A stretch of 64,000 nt of DNA. Origin: Fistulifera solaris. Taxonomy: Eukaryota; Bacillariophyta; Bacillariophyceae; Naviculales; Stauroneidaceae. The notes beneath the pieces were generated by a model, which made no database searches, was not told the DNA's origin, and saw nothing but the letters and a program-made list of their open reading frames with translations. Both the position numbers and the translations under genes were made by a program. Shown here piece after piece: positions 22,988 through 33,894 of this stretch (position 1 is the stretch's first letter; the number at the start of each line of letters is the position of its first letter). The stretch covers positions 372,001 to 436,000 of the forward strand of contig AP026140.1 of NCBI GenBank assembly GCA_030295235.1, read 5' to 3'.

Positions 22988-24115
22988 GGTGTTTATTTTG
23001 ATAATATACTTTAGTCGTCTAAATGAATGATTGCTATCGGATCGAAATGCTTCAATGAAGGCGGTGAGGAGACGCTTCGTATTCGCGTTATAGAACGGTT
23101 AGGAGGTCTTCGCAGTTCCTCGGAAAACTCTTCACTTCCGTATTGGGTTCTACGTGCTTCTACGTAGGTCGGCGCATTCAATGACGATAGACTCCGATAC
23201 GTGACGTCTGATACGTGATAAGTAATAACTTTCTCGTTTGTCACGACCGGAAAGAACATGGTGTGACGTGTGGAACCTACTCGAAGTACTACACTCAAAT
23301 GCAGACTTCGGTCTTCTACAGTATCTATCACACTGTCAAGGTTCCGTCTTCTGTGTCGGAACACGGAACTTTGGCTCGCGCTCGCGGCTCGCGCAGGTTC
23401 CAGGTTCCACGTTTTGTCTGGCCAGAAACCGGAGCGACTATCTGACCGACGAGCCTGCGAGCTGCGAGCTGCGAGATGTTATGATGTTATGACGAAAATG
23501 ACAAATGACGACATCCGATCCCGAATGAATAAGTAGAACTTTTGTATAGCCTTTCGAGTACGGAAAAGAATTATGACTCTCTTGTATGACCTTTCGTACA
23601 TGCGTACTGCGTACATGTTATTCAATACTGAAGATGTACTGACCAAAGTAAGCTGGTTGAGTTTAGGGACTTTACGGAACGCCAGACCTTTAAGTCTCGA
23701 GTCACGAACTAGTACTCTATCTTAGCATAATTGTGGCCAGCGAACAAGCAGGGTTTAGGAGGGCGATAGCTTTACTGATTAACTTTTACTGGAACCGTAA
23801 ACGTTCCACGTTCCCATTGACATTTCTCTACTTTTCATAAGATAGATAACAACGAATTACGTTTACGGTGTACAATGTAAAATGTCATAGATCTTGAGTC
23901 TTGAGACTTGAGAAGGGAGAAAGAAGAAAGCCCTTTCGTCTTTCATACCAGCACTTCACACTTCACGTCTCACGTCTCACGTCTCGCTGCCCAGCCCTGT
24001 TCCCGGGCTTTTTCCAGTAATATGCGCTGCTTCCTATCGGTCATCCGATTGATTTCTCCCTCCAACATTCATTTTCTCGTTTCAAGTTTTGTTGGTTAAC
24101 TCAATTTAACCAACC
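22988..24115. other. long divergent intergenic region with short drifting repeats
   Basis: 1.1 kb without a convincing gene. It has runs of imperfect 6-9 base tandem copies, e.g. GGCTCGCGCTCGCGGCTCGCG at 23371-23391, GCGAGCTGCGAGCTGCGAG at 23457-23475, and CACGTCTCACGTCTCACGTC at about 23961-23980. Both flanking genes start outward, so their promoters lie at the ends. Confidence 0.5.
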
Positions 24116-24850
24116 ATGGCTCCTTTATTAAGATATAATTCATTCGAAAGCCACAGTGGCAATTTACATAATGATACTTTTAGCAGCGAAAGGTTCGCTG
24201 CACCCATGAAATCGCAGCTGGAAGCGATTGCGCCGATATTATGCACCATCACAAAGAAACGCGTTCGCTTCAATGAACATCTCAACGTTACATTTGATCC
24301 AGAGAATCCCTATTATGCAGATGAAGATATTGCAACAAGATGGTGGGGCGAAAAGACTTTATTGGAAGTACGGCAACGGGCGCGAGAGCTCAGTACTTCG
24401 CTTCGACAGTCTTCAGGAAGTCACGATTGCGACCTTACGATGGCACACCGAAAAATCACGTTGATTCTGAAAAGAGATTTTAATTCATTGTTAAAACTGA
24501 CAAGAACTTCTCCGGATCAAGATCTTTCCTCTTGGTGTTCTCATGACGACGGTCGGCGGGGATTGGAACGTTTTACTTCAAAAGTGTACGCTAGTTTTCG
24601 GAAGCGAGACGTGGCCGGAACGGTTGCTGCGGTTCTAGAAGAACAGCAACGTCAATTTCTCTCTCATTTCAATGACCCCGAACTGATAGCACAAGCTTCC
24701 AGAACAGTATCGCAAAGGTCAAGGTCACTAGCAAACTTCTTTGGTGCAGCGGATGCAAAGCAAGCGCTATCGAAAAGAGTAACAGAACCCACGCGCACTG
24801 CACCTGCTCGGAAGAGGAGTAAAATTTGTGATGAAGGGAGTCTATTTTGA
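24116..24850 (+). CDS. diatom-type conserved protein of unknown function
   Basis: 244 residues, intact, with ATG in good context (ACCATGG). A conserved first block, KKRVRFNEHLNVTFDPENPY, is followed by YADEDIATRWWGEKTLLEVR. A second block, WCSHDDGRRGLERFTSKVYA, is followed by SFRKRDVAGTVAAVLEEQQR and FNDPELIAQASRTVSQRSR. I recognise this two-block layout (RVRFNxxxxV...WWxxxE, later CxRGLExxxxxxxxxxR) as a large diatom family of unknown function. The C-terminus is basic (RTAPARKRSKICDEG) and could carry a nuclear signal. No known catalytic motif. Confidence 0.72.
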   Translation: MAPLLRYNSFESHSGNLHNDTFSSERFAAPMKSQLEAIAPILCTITKKRVRFNEHLNVTFDPENPYYADEDIATRWWGEKTLLEVRQRARELSTSLRQSSGSHDCDLTMAHRKITLILKRDFNSLLKLTRTSPDQDLSSWCSHDDGRRGLERFTSKVYASFRKRDVAGTVAAVLEEQQRQFLSHFNDPELIAQASRTVSQRSRSLANFFGAADAKQALSKRVTEPTRTAPARKRSKICDEGSLF

Positions 24851-25542
24851 AAATTTTGTAAAGTTAAAGCTACTTTTACCCTCTGACTTTGCTAGGTATG
24901 TTATGACCACAAAATGTTTTAGCTTGAAATGTAATCCTATGATTCAAAATTAAGATGCAAGGCTTTGAAGGATGAGCAGCTTTGACAACGGGAAAGGAAT
25001 ATTCAAGATACTGCAAGCATTTCCTTTGCTTCAAGGAATTTGACACGCAGATCTAGATACTGTGCTGCTTACATAGTTGGAGCTGATGCTGCGTGTAAGG
25101 ACGTAGCTGCGTGCGCTGGGCAAAAACTTAACGAAGACGATGTAGATCAAATTTTAAAATTTTGTTTGTGTTGTCGCTCGACTAGCATACCAGGTAAGGT
25201 TAATGCAGCGACGAAATGAAACTTTTATTAGAACTCTTTTCGTTGGGTTGATTAGTTTTACACTTTCTTGAAACATAAATGAGGATTTAGCAGCACGTCT
25301 AATGGTTCAAAAGAACATGTTTGCGTCAGATAAGGACCCTTGCAAGCACAGAGACAAAGAAATAAGGGCTGTGATCGACGATATCACTCTTCCAGCACCT
25401 TTGGCACAATTTATCAAGCACAAACTCCTTTCGGAGCTTTCAAAATTGAATGCGGCGAACTTCCTTTTCAAGAAGTTCCTCCATAAGGATCTGGTACAAG
25501 TTCAGCGTATTACGTGGACTTACCTTGACTTCGTATTCTAAT
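24851..25542. other. intergenic, no convincing gene
   Basis: Contains one 79-codon ATG frame (25302-25541) without recognisable motifs; otherwise AT-rich. Confidence 0.4.
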
Positions 25543-26937
25543 TTACTTTAGAGCTTGCGGTGGTAGCTTTGGCTTGCGTGCGACGAATCGAGTACACCTG
25601 TATTGCAAGCTCACCATCGAACGCCGATCGGATGTATACAAGGCCGGATGGCCGCACGACGACTCTATTATTTCGAAACCAATATTTTTCAATATCTCTA
25701 TCATGTCATCCAGTGATAGATCAATTGATGTGAGATACTTTGAGTCGAGATGGTTCAATCGTTGGTGGTAATCGTCCACAGTTTGATCGTCTGGTCTCAT
25801 CGCAGGCCCCGACCAGTGCCACAGTAAAGGGCCAAAGTTGAAAAGAAGCCCCCAGGCTTCAGCATACGATAGATGACGAGTAGGTACTCCACCACATTCG
25901 GACTTGCGTCTAGGAAAAAGCATGCGACCACTCCATCCCACTGTCCTGCTTCTCTGTCGTCGCTATAAATCGAGACGAAATCGCCAGCTGCCATACTGAA
26001 CCCTGTTGACGACTCTGGGCTACTTTCATCTTCAATTTCATTGACTTTCCTTCTTTTTCAGTTTCGCTCGATGGATTGTCGGTTTGCATTTCATCATTTA
26101 AGTTTCTAAGAGGGGGTGCGAGTCGTCTCCCCCATTTTTCATGATCATTTCAAACGGATCGACGTCTGGGATGTGAACTACTCTTACTGGATCGTCCACA
26201 GAGTGCACATTACGACTCTCCAAGAGGTAAGGAGAGATGGCCAGTGGGGTCGATGGCTGCAAGGGCCCGTTCAAAATGTAGTCCGAAGCCAACAACATGT
26301 GCAAGGAAAACTCGTTGCCTTGAACTGCGTACCCGGACGCTGTTAACTCGCAAGCGAGCCTCCCCACTCCGGCACCAGGAACGCACAATCGCAGCGATCT
26401 GTTGTTCAACGGCAGGTACTTTTGTACCATCTTTAGAAGCGGGGCATACGCCATATCTCGCTCAACCTTGCCTTCGCTGGACCAGTCGCGAGCTAAACTT
26501 TTAAGCACCGATGATACTTTGGACATTTGTGCATCAGTCGAAAATTGCTGCTGTGTCATTTGTTGTGAATGAGGCTGACCTGCGTGCCGAAGGATGCAGT
26601 CGAGACAGAACTGGTTGCGAATCGCCGCATCCTTATACGCATTTGCACGCTCTTGAAATTCATTCGTTTCTTGTCGTAATCCTGCTGGTAGCAGGTTTCG
26701 CTGCGCCTCGGGTAACGAATGCAATCGGTATTGGCTGTTAACCCATTGCTGCATAGCAAATGTCGCGTATTGACGATACGCGCGGCATACATCTTCAAAG
26801 TGATTGTGTTCCTCGTGGTCATCTTCCATGTAGGTCTGGTAGGCCTGAGAGAGCGAATGAAACGGCCTCGCTGCTATCGGTGATTCATTAGAAAGCGATG
26901 CTTGTGTAGAGCTAGGAATTTGATTCGGTAAACTCAT
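25543..26937 (-). CDS. carnosine N-methyltransferase-like protein (N2227 family), several frame breaks
   Basis: SAM-dependent methyltransferase of the CARNMT1/YNL092W family, which methylates carnosine or related dipeptides. The N-terminal helical region (HFEDVCRAYRQYATFAMQQW) is followed by the SAM loop LRLCVPGAGVGRLACELTAS and GNEFSLHMLLASDYILNGPL, then VVHIPDVDPFEM. The second half gives GDFVSIYSDDREAGQWDGVV, ACFFLDASPNVVEYL and LKPGG. There one base is missing in C5 25849-25853, and the next frame supplies LLFNFGPLLWHWSG and SIDLSLDDMIEILKNIGFEI. Between about 26010 and 26110 the linker changes frame twice (stop after PLLET at 26098). Candidate runs are TT in GAAACTTAAATG and A-runs in GAAAAAGAAGGAAAG. 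The start chosen is 26937; ATG 27009 is upstream in frame. Confidence 0.82.
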
Positions 26938-27585
26938 GGCCTTGGCGCGAAAAATGTGTCTAGCAAAGCAACAAACAAAAGAGTGTGAGATTCTATCAGG
27001 ACGCCTCATCGGTAAGGAAGCACAAACCGCGAGTGTCAGACAAGACTCTCAGAGCTTTAATGTTCCAGAGGAATCGGCCTCAGTCAGCGGTAGGTAGATA
27101 TAACGCTGATCAAGTTTTGACAGTCTCTGGGAGGGTGAAAAATGGCGAAGGAACGACACGAACCTTTAACGCTCGAGAACGCAAGCTATTGAGAGCTTTG
27201 ACGACCGCGTCGTTGCTGTTCTGCTTTGCTTTGCATTTAAAACAAATACGATTCAGGAAGATAGCTGAACGATAACACAAACAGTGACAAGTGCTTGTGT
27301 TGCGATCAATTTTATTTGCACAGCAATGCGATCTTTTTTTCGAGTGGCTGCGGGCGTTGTGTCACAAGTCATGGTACGACATCGTCACTTTTTTCATGCC
27401 GTTTCGACTCTAGAGTCTAGCTAGGCCTTCGGAGCCCAAAACATAAAATATAAATCTAGAATGGGAACAACGAAAGATCAATGATCAACTGAATTAATTA
27501 GATCATTACATATTACTGATGCTTTCTTTCATTTGCTACTGGAATCCTATAACCGAGCAGAGCGTCGAGACAAGCTTACCGGTTG
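26938..27585. other. intergenic
   Basis: Between a minus-strand start and a minus-strand stop. No gene seen; an upstream in-frame ATG of the methyltransferase lies at 27009. Confidence 0.4.
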
Positions 27586-30500
27586 CTAATAAGGCAACTC
27601 GTAAGCAGCGACATAGTTGGGAAAGGCAAGAGGCGCACTCGCAGCAATGCGTCTACCGTCAGCAGACATGGCCGTTGCGTATCCAAACCAGCTTTCACCA
27701 ATGAGGTCATCTCCAAGAATAGATCCTCCAACCTGCTGCCACGCACCGTCAAGATATTCAAAGATACGAACATTGCCGCGGAAAAGACTGGTGTCCTCTC
27801 CCAGCAAATTGGCGTCACGGTAGCCGGTATTCCCATAGACAACCTTTGTTCCGTAATCCGACATGGCAACAGAAGTATCGTAAGCGAAGAAAAAGCAACA
27901 ACCATCTAAATCCTCCACATCCTCGCCCATTTGAGTCCACGAATTTGTCTCGGGTGTCCACTCGAGTACCTTGAAGTAGCCAATGCCAGAGTCACGGCGC
28001 TTGTTTGTGACCACAATCCGGTTTCCACTAGCAGACAACGCCAGGGTATTCGTGGAAGAAGTTGCAACCGCACTCTCAACGACGATATTACCTCCCATTT
28101 GCACCCAAGCTCCAAACGCGTCTTGTTCAAACACCTGGTAGTAAGGATCAGTGTCTGCAATGCCTTGAGAAAAAGCCGCGATTCTCAAACCGTTCCGAGA
28201 AATAGCAACTGCCTGTCCGAGCTGGCTACCGGGCTGTGCGCCTGTAATGACACTTCCGACTTGGGCCCATTCTCCGCCGTTCACAAAGTCAAACACTTGC
28301 ACAATGCCTTGTTTAGATCCATAGTCAATGTCGTTGCATCGAGCGTCGCCGGATCCAGCCACATCTGGAGTACCGACAACCCAACGATTTCCGTCTCCCG
28401 ATAAGGCAGTAGACCATCCCAGAGAACGACACTGAGTGCCCACAATGCTTTGTCCTTTTGAACCCACCTTCCGTTTTCGTACATGTTGACTTGAGCACGA
28501 CCAGCAAGCGGGTCAGAAAGCCCGTTATTGTCGGGCACGCTGCGACTATAACCAGAACCACCAGCGACAGTCATTCCGTCGGCGGAGATAGCGACAGAGC
28601 TTCCAAAACGAACACTTCCTTCGCCGATAGTATCAAAGATTTCTCCACCTACTACATCCCACACTGATTCCGTTTCGTTGTAACGATAAACACCAATGTG
28701 ACCGGGAGCGTTGCCAGGTGTTCCAATCGCAATTACCGATCCATCAGCAGACATGGCCATATCAGTCCCAAGCAAACCTTCCCACAGCGGCACAATCGGC
28801 TGGCCGACTTGGAGCCATCGTTGGCCTGATGTACCTGAATGCAGCGTGGGAATCGAAGATGGGGACCAGCTAGGCGCAAGGACGTCGCTACCAGGAATAG
28901 CTGTTGGGTCGGGCGTGTGACTCACAGCAGCTATTGTCGGAGTTTCCGACGGAGAGAGACTTGGAAAATCACTAAAGACGTGGCCGTTAGAGGGCTGCAA
29001 ACTTTTCGGGGTCAAACTGGGAAAGTCGCTTGGTAGAGCATCCGTCGGTCCTGGCGTTGCCATGGACATGCTCATGTAGTTCGCATCACTCAGCATCCGG
29101 CCGTATTCGAAGTTAAAAACAGAAATTTCTTCGAGAGGGGCTTCGACTTTATCAGCGTCAGTCACGGTAAGCAACGTTCGAGATCGCTGACGACGCAAGA
29201 ATGATCCAGCACTGGAAACTGACGACGGAGACGAGCTCGGCGCCAGGGCATCGCTTGCAGGAACTTGAACAGGGAACGAGCTCGGCGACGAGCTTGGAGC
29301 AAGAGCGTCACTGGCCTGAATCGCAGAAGGAGAGGAACTGGGTGCAAGGGCATCACTGGCTGGAATTTCCGTCGGATTTGAACTTGGAACAAGTGTGTGG
29401 CTTACGGCAGGCACTGTCGGACTGGGAGATGCAACAGAGTGGGTCGGCAACGAAGTCGGCGCGGCTGTATGCGAGACTACGGCTGCCGACGGCGACTCTG
29501 AAGGTGACAAGCTTGGGAAGTCGCTGGTAATGACAGCGCCGGACGGCTCCACGCTTCGCGGAAGCATGCTCGGAACGTCGCTGGGTAGAACTTTCGTCGG
29601 CTCTGGAGTAGGTGCGACAGGAGCGTTTGTCATCGACATGCTCGAAAAGTATTTATCACTCAACAGGCGACCATACTCCGAGTCAAAAGCATTAGTTCCT
29701 TCTTCGAAAAAGGCTTCTGCTTTGTCACCTTCTTGAAGGGTCAACAGTGAGCGTAATCGTTGACGACGCAAGAGTAAACCAGCGCTAGGGGCCGATGACG
29801 GAGACGAGCTCGGGGCAAGCGCGTCACTGGCTGGAATCTCCGTGGGTCGGGAACTAGGCGATGAACTCGGAGCGAGTGCATCACTCGCAGGAATCTCCGT
29901 CGGAGCCAAGCTGAGAGAAGCGCTCGGGACATCACTGGCAAGAATCACCGTGGGCGACGAGCTTGGAAAAGAACTCGGTGCAAGCGCATCGCTATCAGGA
30001 ATTTCCGAAGGGAAAGAGCTTGGTGACGAGCTCGGTGCAAGTACATCACTATCGGGAATCGCCGTCGGAGCAGAACTCACAGAAGCGCTCGGAGCATCAC
30101 TGACTACAATCACCGTGGGTGACGAGCTTGGAAAAGAACTCGGAGCAAGGGCATCACTGTCGGGAATCTCCGTCGGCGCCAAGCTGAGAGAAGCGCTCGG
30201 GGCATCGCTGGCAGAAATCCCCGTCGGATCTGCGCTGGGTGAAGAACTGGGAGCAAGTACATCACTGTCGGGAATCTCTGTCGGGGCAGCGGATCCTTCC
30301 GTCGGCAGGGCACTCGGAGCATCGGAGAGTGCCAGCCCGGTCGGAGTGGAGCTTGGGAAGAGCGTGTGACTGACTGCAGTAGGACTTGGAGATGCAGCCT
30401 CCGTGGGAGAGGAACTGGGGAAGAGCGTATGAACGACGACAGACTTGGTAGGACTCGGGGTAGCTGCGACTTCGGTTGGGACGCTCGACGGAGCCAAGCT

Positions 30501-30821
30501 CGGGAAATCACTGACAATGACATTGCCGGACGGTTCCGCGCTTCGCGGCAGCAAGCTCGGAATGTCGCTGGGAAGAACTCGCGACGGCTCCGGGGTTGGG
30601 AATGCGACGGGGGCGATCGTCATGGACATACTCAGGGAGTACTCGTAGCGCAACATGCGACCGTACTCCGCGTAAAAGAGATCTTCATGAGGAACTTCTG
30701 CGTGAGGATCCCCTCCGACCTGCAACAAAGAACGAGATCTTTGTCGACGCAAACGGTCAGCAGAGACAACCGAGACAAGAAGGATGCACGAGAGTGCGGA
30801 GACGAAGTTGCGTGCCTTCAT
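27586..30821 (-). CDS. secreted Pro-Ser-rich repeat protein with C-terminal beta-propeller-like domain
   Basis: About 1080 residues. The signal peptide is FVSALSCILLVSVVSA. Three homologous modules follow, each starting RRQRSRSLL (also RRQRLRSLL, RRQRSRTLL), then an acidic EYGRML(R/S) element, an SMSM motif, TPEP..VLPSD(I/V/F)PS and DFPSL.PS. Modules 1 and 2 are followed by long runs of PTEIPDSDALAPSSSPSS-type repeats, module 3 by a short Pro-Ser linker. This is extracellular low-complexity sequence, probably O-glycosylated or cell-wall associated. The last ~420 residues carry repeats of the VAISADGMTVAGG, SADGSVIAIGTPG and SADGRRIAASAP kind, each followed by a strand such as VRIFEYLDGAWQQVGG. 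This suggests a beta-propeller. At T4 28456-28459 one base is missing; adding it gives GRWVQKGQSIVGTQCRSLGW across the break. The three-module layout looks like internal duplication. Confidence 0.82.
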
Positions 30822-31219
30822 GATGATGAAGCGACAATTTTATGAGGACAAATGATGACCCATTTTGGGCCGTCGGCTGCGCGGTTAATTCCTCCATTCT
30901 GTAAGGCTTTCCTTCTTAGGATGTTTGAATGCAAACAAAAGTCTGTCCTAAGTTGTTTTAGGGAAACGGTTTAATTTGCAAAGTATGCTCGATCAAACAC
31001 AAAGAATGCATTTTTTTGCAACGGTGTGAAACGTTCTTTTGCAACGGATGCAATGAGTACCGCCTGAATACCGGACGGGCGAGAGAGTGCACCTCGATAG
31101 GGACTGGATGCACACTCGGGACTCGCAAATTTCGGTTGACATAATCGCGTCGTCCCTTCAATCTTTTTAAAATAGATTATTCATAAGCTCCTCCGCCTTC
31201 CTTGAGTAAAAATAGTCGA
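30822..31219. promoter_or_regulatory. divergent intergenic region (propeller protein / FkbM-2OG fusion)
   Basis: These 398 bp lie between divergent starts. A short imperfect repeat TTTTTTGCAACGG / CTTTTGCAACGG lies at 31011-31046. Confidence 0.4.
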
Positions 31220-33156
31220 ATGACAGACTTAGGGAACGACCCCGTCATACGCCGTCGCCCAGTACGCAGCTTGCGCTGTCGAAATGGTCTCATTCGATTC
31301 GCCAAGGACAGGACGAGTCAAAATGGTGAAGACGGCATCATTGAGCGCCTATTTGAATTGCTTCCCAGTACTTCCGATACCAGTTGGTGTGTCGATGTGG
31401 GGGCCTGGGATGGTGTGCATCTCAGTAACACGCATTCTCTGCTGGTGGGAACGCAGAAACGAATATGGAAGGGGGTGCTCATTGAAGCGGACGTTCACAA
31501 ATATGAAGAGCTCTTTGCCTTACACCGACCTCTGGGAAATGTATGTGTACGAGAAGAAGTCTCCGGTCTTGAAAATAGTCCTCGGTCGCTATCGAATCTT
31601 CTGCAATCAGCTTCGAAAAATGGGATCGACATTCCTCGCCAGCTGGAATTTCTGTGTATTGATATCGACGGATCAGACTACTGGGTATGGCATGATTTAT
31701 TGAAGGAAGGCAGATACCGAGCAAAAGTTGTCTGTATTGAGTTCAATCCTACTATGCCCGATGATTTAGTGTTCATCCCTTGTCGAAGCGACAAATTGCG
31801 ACAAGGAGCCAGTTTGTCGGCACTCGTCGAGCTCGCCAGTCGCTTTGATTACGTACTGGTCGAAACAACTCTGTACAATGCATTTTTCGTACAAACGCAA
31901 CTTTATAATGCTTATCTAAAAGAGGAAGTACCGGATACTTCCATCGAGGCCCTTCACGACCTTACTATGGGAACATCTCTTTATCAACTGTACGATGGAA
32001 CTTTGAAATTGTGGGGGTGCAAAAAATTACTGTGGCACCGAATACCTTTGGATGAAAAGAAATTACAAATGGTTGCCACAGGTCAAAGATCATTTCCTTT
32101 TGAACCGAACGTACACACCGAGACTTTTGACTTTTCCTCGGTCGTTGATCTCGCCCCTTTGTTGTCAAGGAAGACATCGCTGACGACCGACATCAAGCAA
32201 GGATACGTTGTGCAGCACTGCTGATCGATCAACTGAAGAAAGACGGTTTTTGTTACGTAAGGGGACTCGGATTGTCGCAAAAGATATGTGAGGACGCTCT
32301 CGTGCAAACGAACGCTCTTCTGCAAGAAGCTAGTGAAGATGTTCGGCGATCGTGCTTGACCAAAGACCGTGCGAGACGAGGATATAGTCCCATGAATATA
32401 GAGAATTTCGCTTCGTTGGTGGGAGAGAATGGGCCGAATGATCTGGTGAAAAAGTATCGAATCGGGCCTCTAGATCCGAAACACTCGGGCCCACTTTTAC
32501 AGCCCAATATTTGGCCGCCCGAAGATCAATGGCAGAATGCGGCTTCCTTCCGACAGACCATGGAAACATTTTACAGTGAAATGTGCAGTGCTGGGGCCGT
32601 GGTAGTGGACGCAATTTGCGAAGGCTTGATGAGTGAAGTGCCGGGACTGAAGTCTGCTTTGAATCCGTTGTTGAGTAGCTCCGATGAAACGGAATCAAAC
32701 AAGACTTCCATACTAACCCTGCTGAGCTACCAAGTAACAAGCCGCCACAAGAAAGCTCGGAAGAAACAAATGGCTCCTTTAGTTGCTGCTCACACGGACG
32801 TAGGAGTGATCACAATTCTCTTGTTTGATAGCGGCGATTGTGCTACGCTACAGCGAAGCGATGGTAGTGGGGGATGGGTTGATGTCAAACTACCGAAATC
32901 AATTCCCGACGATCCTGTTTTTGTGGTAAATATGGCCGACTGCTTGTCAGACCTTACGGGAGGACATGTCCCGTCTACACTTCATCGTGTTGTTGCTAGT
33001 GATGGGACGCAGCCGCGAAACTGTTGCGCGTTATTTGTGGGTCTCGAAGCAGACACAAAACTTCAGGTAGATGGAGAGTCCATGACTTACGAGGAATGGA
33101 GAAGAGATCGTATACAAAAGGCTCAAAATGTGCTTCAAATGAAAGCGAAAGAGTAG
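31220..33156 (+). CDS. fusion of FkbM-like methyltransferase fold and 2-oxoglutarate/Fe(II) oxygenase
   Basis: Residues ~1-300 carry an FkbM-like pattern: WCVDVGAWDGVHLSNTHSLL, GVLIEAD..KYEEL, FLCIDIDGSDYWVW, VVCIEFNPTMPDDLVF and RQGASLSALVELA. From FDFSSVVDLAPLLS the sequence is an isopenicillin-N-synthase-type oxygenase: VDLAPLL...ALLIDQLKKDGFCYVRGLG, later the iron ligands H-x-D in AAHTDVGVITILLF and His in PSTLHRVV, then the Arg in QPRNCC. The first frame stops at 32224. The oxygenase opening motif straddles the break, and one added base near 32190-32206 (for example in GG 32200-32201) restores it, so this is one gene, not two. Start is ATG 31220. Substrate unknown. Confidence 0.78.
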
Positions 33157-33894
33157 AGGAGCACTGAAAGGTGTGCCCCCGCTGTCATCGGTGAAGCGCC
33201 TTTCCAGCAGATTCTTGGTCGCGGTTTCGCCACTATGTAATTAGAGACTCTGCATATCGTGTGGATCTCTTACTAGCGCTCTACCTGATGAAATAATGTT
33301 GGCAACAAACATCTTGACTTGGAACAACGGAGTGAACGATTCATCGGCCTTTCCTTGCAAGCTTATTAAAATGCATCCAACAGTCGTGTAAATGATTGTC
33401 ATAGTTATCAGAGACAATATCTTTGTCTGGACATGATGGCTGGAATATGCGAATAGAAGTGTCGAGAAATCTCACCTTTATTATTTATCTCTTCATCAGG
33501 ATAACCTTAGCACTTGCCTTAGCACTTAGCATCAATTTTCCTCAACGGAAAAGCGGTGTACAAACCGAATGTCGTACAGAGCTTAAGAAATAAGTACTGA
33601 ACCTCTTCTAGTGATAGTATACACAATAGTGTAGGCGGTAGGCATTGCCGTAGCGGTGCGCGGTGCAACTTTGGCACCCGTTGAGAAAAACAAAACTCTA
33701 CTACTTTTACTTGCTATCATTGAACATCTTTATAAGCTTTCTTTATCTTCTCAACTGTGTTCGCGCTCAGTATCGATTAGCTGAAGAAAGCCGTCGGTTT
33801 GCAGCAACGTGTCACGCAAACAATCAGGTTACATGGCAGTAAATTCGGCCATTTCACGACGCGACTTGCTTTCCTCGTTGCTTTGACTTTTGCA
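33157..33894. other. intergenic, nothing recognised
   Basis: 738 bp between convergently transcribed end and next start on the same strand. Contains the near-tandem CTTAGCACTTGCCTTAGCAC at 33507-33526. No gene, RNA or element recognised. Confidence 0.4.

Noticed and set aside
25302-25541. 79-codon ATG frame
   Set aside because: No recognisable motif or neighbour support; length is within chance expectation for AT-rich DNA.
29162-30523. Long plus- and minus-strand frames opposite the Pro-Ser repeats
   Set aside because: They are shadows of the repetitive codons of the secreted propeller protein; biased composition (Arg/Ala/Leu or Gly/Ala/Ser-Leu-Gly) and no starts with leader.
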